From Phascolarctos cinereus (Eukaryota; Chordata; Mammalia; Diprotodontia; Phascolarctidae), in NCBI RefSeq assembly GCF_002099425.1, contig NW_018344273.1:837001-901000 (forward strand): DNA of 64,000 bases, in the 5' to 3' direction. The position numbers and the translations under genes are program-made. Positions 58,651 to 64,000 of the stretch are shown here, piece after piece (position 1 is the stretch's first letter; every line of letters begins with the position of its first letter). The notes beneath the pieces were generated by a model. That model saw only the letters and a list, made by a program, of their open reading frames with translations. It was not told the DNA's origin and ran no database searches.

Positions 58651-59029
58651 TTCCGTGTATTATTTTCTCTTATTAGCTTTTGAAAGTACCCTTGCCACAC
58701 TGGAAACCTCAAACCCACAGGCATGATCCATTCAAATCCCCTGCCTCAGTTTTTCCCATCAGCTTGGACTGTTAAGAGATGGCCTTTAGCTGTACTCACT
58801 CCAGAGTTGTAGAATGGAGAAGAATGCTACAATAGTTTGCAAAATACTTTATTCACCACTGTTTGGTCATTCATGTTCCTGTTTTTCAGATGATGAAACA
58901 GATGCTTGAAGAGCTTGCCTGTCCCTGCCCTTGCTGCTGAATAACAGAATCAAAATTCTAATAATTATAACTATTAAATAACAATTGAAAGACATGAATA
59001 AAAAGTATATTGAAAGTATAATAAAGCAG

Positions 59030-59210
59030 AAAAAGGCCAGCTTTATCTTTGAATTCAGAAGACCTGAATTCAAATTTAGACTCTGCTACTTATTATTTGT
59101 GTGACATTAAGGAACTTACTTTCTCTGGGTCTTGATTTCTTCACCTAGAAAATGAAGGGGTTGGACAGCTAAGGTCCCTTATAACTCTATATCAATAATC
59201 CCATGAACTA
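59030..59210 (+). repeat. MIR-like CORE-SINE; separate L2-type tail at 59,445-59,510
   Basis: attcagaagacctgaattca, tacttattatttgtgtgaca, aggtcccttataactctata. The nearby L2-type tail reads cacagggcctggtatatagt, gggtgcctaataaat. Confidence 0.7.
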
Positions 59211-59754
59211 TTACATTTCTGTAGCACTTTATGGTTTATTAAACCCTTTCCTTACAACACTATGATATATTGTGGCTTCTCCATGAAACTTTCCTTCTTC
59301 CCCTTTCTCTCAATTTGAAACTGACTTTCATATCTAAAGATGTTGTGAAGCATTTTTCTCACATCTCATCCTGCATTAAAGTTATTTAGGTATATAGGAT
59401 GTCCCCAAAAATCTTAGCAGTTTTGAGCAATCAAAGTATGTCCCTGAGCTTGACACAGGGCCTGGTATATAGTGGGTGCCTAATAAATTTTTATCTATTG
59501 ATTAACCTCCTACTAGTCCATAATGCTCAAGAGGTTGTCACAATGAGTTCCATTTGGGGTAAATGGTTATCTGGGTAAGGGTCATACTTTTAAAAATAAT
59601 TAGTTAATTATTTTTTGATTTGAGTAATAAAAAAAAAATCTCCATAGTATAGTATAATAAAAAAGATGATTGCATATGAAGCTACAAACCTGTTTGATGT
59701 ACAATTTGCTAGTCCTTTTAAATATATAAAAAGTTATCATGCAAATTTATTTTT

Positions 59755-62700
59755 TCTTTTTTACTGTAATAATATTTTATTTTTTCCAATTACATCTAAA
59801 GAAAGTTTTCAACATTCACTTTTATGAGATGTTGATTTCCAAAGATTTTTCTTCCTCCCTCCCTCACCTGCCCCCTCCCCATGATGGCAAGAAATCTGAT
59901 ATAGGTTACACATGTACAATCACATTAAACACACTTTCACATTAGTCATGTGAAAGAAGAATAAGAACAAATGGGAAAAACCAAGAGAAAGAAAACAATA
60001 ATGACAAAAAAAAGGTGGAAATAGTATACTTTGATCTGTAACCAGACTCCATAGGTCTTTCTGTATGTGTGGATAGTATAGTATTTACATCATGATTCTT
60101 TTGGAATTGGCTTAAAGCACTGTATTGCTGAGAAGAGCCAAATCTCTCAAAGTCAATCATTGCACCACAATGTGGCTGTTGCTATGTACAATGTTCTACT
60201 GGTTCTGCTTACTTCAGTCAGCATCAGTTCAAGTCAGTCTTTCCAGGTTTTTTCTGAAATCTGCCTACTCATCATTTCTTATAGCACAATAGTATTCCAT
60301 TACATTAATATACTACAACTTTTTCAGCCATTCACCGATTGATGGGTATCCTTTCAATTTCAATTCTTTGCCACCACAAAAAAAAAGAGCTGTTATAAAT
60401 ATTTTTATAATGTGGGTCCTTTTCCCTTTTTATGATCTCTTTGGGATACAAACCTAGTAGTGGTACTACTGGATCAAAGGGCATGCATAGTTTTATAGTC
60501 CCTTGGACATAGTTCTGAATTGTTCTCCAGAATGGTTGGATCATTTCACAACTCCACCAGCAATGCATTAGTGTTCCAATTTTCCCACATCTTCTCCAGC
60601 ACCCATCATTTTCCTTTTGTGTCATATAATCCAATCTAATAGTTGTGAGGTGGTACCTCAGAGTTGTTTTCATTTGCCTTTCTCTAATCAATAGTGATTT
60701 AGTACATTTTTTTTATATGACTAGAGATAGCTTTAATTTCTTCACCTGAAAACTGCCTGTTCATATCATTTCACCATTTATCAATTTGCAAATGACATGT
60801 ATTCTTATAAATTTGACTCACTTCTCTATATATTTTAGAAATGAGGTTGTTATCGGAAACACTGGAAGTAATTGTTTCCCAGCTTTATGCTTTGGTTCTA
60901 ATCTTGTTTGTATTGACTTTATATAAAAACATTTTAATTTAATTTAACCATACATTTTGATTTTCAAAATATTCTCTATCCCTTGCTTGGTCATAAATTC
61001 TTCCATTCTCCATAAATCCAACAGGTAAGCTATTCCTTCCTCCCCTAATTTGCTTATGAGATCACCTTTTATGTCTAAATTATGTACTCATTTTGACCTT
61101 ATCTTGGCATATGGTGTGAGATGTTAGTCTATGCCCAGTTTCTACCATACTGTTTTCCAGTTTTCCTGGTAGTTTTTGCCAAATAGTGAGTTCTTACCCC
61201 AGAAGCTGGAGTCTTTGGGTTTATTAAACAGCAGATTACTATAGTCATTGACTACTTTGTCTCATGTACCTAATCTGTTCCACTGATCTACCACTCTGTT
61301 TAGTAGCCAGGATGAAATAGTTTTTAAGATTGCTGCTTTATAATATAGTTTTAGATCTGGTATGGCTAGGCCACCTTCTTTTGAATATTTTTAAATTAAT
61401 TTCCTTGAGATTCTTGACCTTTTGCTCTTCCAGATGAATTTTATTATTATTTTTCTAACTGTATAAATTTTTTTTTTGGTAATTTGATTGGTATTGCACT
61501 GAATAAATAAATTAATTTAGGAAGAATTGTCATTTTTGTTATATTAGCTCTGTCTACGCATGAGCAAATGATAGTTTTCCAGTTATTTAGACCTGAATTT
61601 ATTTGTGTGAAAAGTGTTTGGTAATTGTTCATATAGTTCCTGGGTTTGTCTTGGCAGATAGACTCCCAAATATTTTATTTTGTTTACAGTTATTTTAAAT
61701 GGAATTTTTCTTTCTATTTCTTCTTGCTGAGCTTTGTTAATAATATGTAGAAATGCTGATGATTTATGTGGGTTTATTTTATATCCTGTAACTTTCTTAA
61801 GTTGTTAATTATTTCAAGTAGGTTGTTTCTTTTTTTTGGTTAATTCTGTAGGATTTGCTAAGTATACCATCATATCATATCATCTGCAAAGAGGGATAGT
61901 TTTGTTTCCTCGTTGGCTATTCTAATTTCTTTACTTTCTTCTTATTATTATTGCTAAAGCTAACATTTCCAGTATAGTACTGAACAACAGTGGTGATAAT
62001 GGACATCCTTGCTCCATCCCCGATCTTATTGGCAAAGCTTCTAGCTTGTCCCCATTACATATGATGCTAGAGGAAGGTTTTAGGTATATGCTACTTATTA
62101 TTTTAAGGAAGATTTCATTTATTCCCATGCTTTCTAACATTTTTAATAGGAATGGGTGTTGTATTTTGTCAAAAGCTTTTTCTGCATCTATTGAGATGAT
62201 CATGTGGTTTCTGTTAGTTTTGGTGTTGATATGATCAATTATGCTGATAGTTTTCCTAATATTGAACCAGCCCTGTATTCCTGGCATAAATCCTACCTGG
62301 TCATAGTATATTATTCTTGTGATAATTTGCTGTAATCTATTTGCTAATATTTTATTTAAATTTTTTGCATCTAAATTCATTAGGGAAATTGGTTTATAAT
62401 TTTCTTTCTTTGTTTTGACTCTTCCCAGTTTACGTATCAGCACCATACTTGTATCATAGAAAGAATATGATAAAACTACCTCTTCACCTATTTTCCCAAA
62501 TAGCCTATATAGTATTGGAATTAATTGTTCTTCAGATGTTTGATACAATTCACTCCTAAATCTAACTGGCTCTGGAGATTTTTTTCCTAGGGAGTTAATC
62601 ACTGGCTTGTTCAATTTCTTTTTCAGAGATAGAGAAAAGTATTTTACTTCTTCTTCTGTTAATCTGGACTATGTATATTTTTATAAATATTCATCCATTT

Positions 62701-64000
62701 CACTAAGATTGTCAAATTTATTGGCATACAGTTGGGTAAAATAGTTCCTAATTACTGTTTTAATTTCCTCTTCCTTGGTGGTAGATTCACCCTTTTCATT
62801 TTTGATAATAGTAATTCGGTTTTCTTCTTTCTTTTTTTAAATTAAATGAACCAGGTTTATCTATTTTATTGTGTTTTTTTTTTATGAAACCAGCTCTTAG
62901 TTTTATTTATTAGTTCAATAGTTTTCCTAATTTCAATTTTCTTAATTTCTTCTCTGGTTTTCAGTATTTCCAGTTTGGTGTTTAACTGAGGGCTTTTAAT
63001 TTGTTCTTTCTCTAGTTTTTTGTTTTGTTTTTTATTTTTTTTTTTGAGTTTTATGCTCAATTCATTGATCTCCTCTATCTCTATTTTATTTGTGTAAGCA
63101 TTTAGGACATAAAACCTCCCCTAAGAACCGCTTTTGCCATATCCCATAAGTTTGGTATGTTGTCTCATTATTGTTATTTTCTTGAATGAAATTATTGATT
63201 GTTAATATGATTTGTTGTTTGACCCATTCATCTTTTAGGATTAGATATTTTAGTTTCACATTATTTTTAATCTATCTTTCCATGGCCCTTTATTCATATA
63301 ATTTTTATTGCATCATGATCTGAAAAAGATACATTTAATATTTCTGCCTTTCTGCATTGGATTGTGAGGTTTTTATGCCCTAGCATATAGTCAGTTTTTG
63401 TATATGTGCCATGTACTGCTGAGAAAAAAGTATATTCCTTTCCATCCCCGTTCAATTTTCTCAAGAGGTCTACCATACCTAACTTTTCTAAAATTCTATT
63501 CACCTCCTTAACTTCTTTCCTATTTATTTTGTGGTTAGATTTATCTAGTTTCAAGAGGGGGAGGTTGAGGTCCCTCACTAGTATAGTTTTGCTGTCTACT
63601 TCTTCCTGTAACTCCCTGAACTTCTCTAAGAATTTGGATGCTATACCATTTGGTGCATATATGTTTAGTAATGATATTATTTCATTGTCTATGGTGCCTT
63701 TTAGTAGGATGTAGTTTTCTTCCTTATCTCTTTTGATAAAATCTGTTTTTGCTTTTGCTTTGTCTGAGATCAGGATTGCTACCCTTGCTATTTTTTAAAA
63801 ATCAGCTGAGGCATAAAATATTCTACTCCAGCCTTTTACTTTTACCCTGTATGTGTACCTCTGTTTCAAATATGTTTCCTATAAGCAACATATCATAGGG
63901 TTATGGATTATTCCATCCAGCTATCTGCTTCTGTTTTATGGGAGAGTTTATCCCATTCACATTCACAGTTATGATTACTATCTTTCTCTCCATCCTATTT
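59755..64000 (-). mobile_element. L1, minus strand, from 3' UTR to endonuclease, continuing beyond the window
   Basis: 3' UTR at about 59,755-60,280. ORF2 C-terminus at 60,332-60,691 contains a HCWWSCEMIQPFW zinc-knuckle-like patch and FDPVVPLLGLYPKEI. Reverse transcriptase at 61,880-62,614. Further N-terminal ORF2 at 62,866-63,060 (NTKLEILKTREEIKKIE). Endonuclease at 63,294-63,578 (MRDLNLPLLKLDKSNHKINR, LNVSFSDHDAIKI; the SDHD motif is intact). The frames are broken between these blocks, so it is inactive. ORF1 and 5' UTR would lie to the right of the window. Confidence 0.93.
61931..62614 (-). pseudogene. L1 ORF2 reverse transcriptase fragment
   Basis: A 227-codon open stretch with LINE RT landmarks in order: [47 protein letters not shown] (first catalytic Asp), [11 protein letters not shown]. 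The FADD box (second catalytic pair) follows at 61,879-61,890, just beyond the end of this frame, separated from it by a stop. The head of the stretch is not a start codon of the native ORF, which begins further upstream. The longest preserved piece of coding sequence of any transposon in the window. Confidence 0.92.

Noticed and set aside
1-64000. Retroviral or other LTR element
   Set aside because: No paired long terminal repeats, primer-binding site or retroviral protein motif was seen. All reverse transcriptase traces are LINE type (L1 or CR1/L3).
1-64000. tRNA genes from the A/B-box-like heads of the SINEs
   Set aside because: Each such head is followed by CORE-SINE sequence, so these are SINE promoters, not tRNA genes.
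1-64000. CRISPR array, operon or bacterial defence system
   Set aside because: The DNA is vertebrate. The only regularly spaced repeats are microsatellites and one two-unit tandem duplication without spacers.

Overview
The window is mammalian genomic DNA, almost certainly marsupial. It is AT-rich and crowded with interspersed repeats. The SINEs include a short CORE-SINE opening ggcagctaggtggcacagtg and ending in the caattgcct region, Mar1-like SINEs with a BovB/RTE-type tail, and older MIR/THER-like copies. There are also L1 fragments of a marsupial type, L2, CR1/L3 and hAT-like MITEs. The form of the short SINE (ttgacacttactagctgtgtg) is the one I associate with Australian marsupials rather than the opossum. 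That is memory, not a database result.

The only confident genes are three class II olfactory receptors (ORs) of an OR6K-like type, all on the minus strand and about 23-26 kb apart. The copy at 3,652-4,584 is intact (310 codons). The copy at 25,909-27,293 is a pseudogene with nonsense codons, a frameshift and a nested transposon insertion. The copy at 52,613-53,559 is a full-length receptor apart from one missing base. All three keep a splice acceptor 17 bases upstream of the ATG, which fits the usual OR design of a coding exon behind non-coding 5' exons. Flanking DNA on both sides of copies 1 and 2, and more weakly upstream of copy 3, can be recognised as paralogous. The array therefore grew by tandem segmental duplication, and an L2 fragment shared by copies 1 and 2 was present before the duplication.

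Layout: 1-2.6 kb SINEs and hAT-like MITEs; 2.7-8.8 kb OR copy 1 and its flanks; 9.4-15.7 kb unidentified protein-like remnants on the minus strand, cut by L1 and microsatellites; 16.3-18.5 kb L1 and L2; 18.6-25 kb mostly unassigned DNA with SINEs and a perfect 51-bp tandem duplication; 25.2-31.3 kb OR copy 2, its flanks and two nested insertion complexes; 31.4-36.1 kb two plus-strand L1 pieces in 3'-end-then-5'-end order; 37-47 kb L2, two CR1/L3 copies and SINEs; 47.25-51.25 kb an L1 with its 5' end but an internal deletion; 52.6-56.4 kb OR copy 3 and its upstream flank; 57.8-64 kb L1, including a minus-strand L1 with endonuclease, reverse transcriptase and C-terminal remnants running off the window.

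I found no tRNA, rRNA, CRISPR array, bacterial operon or recognisable retroviral (LTR) element. Boundaries of old repeats are approximate, and family names come from remembered consensus features.
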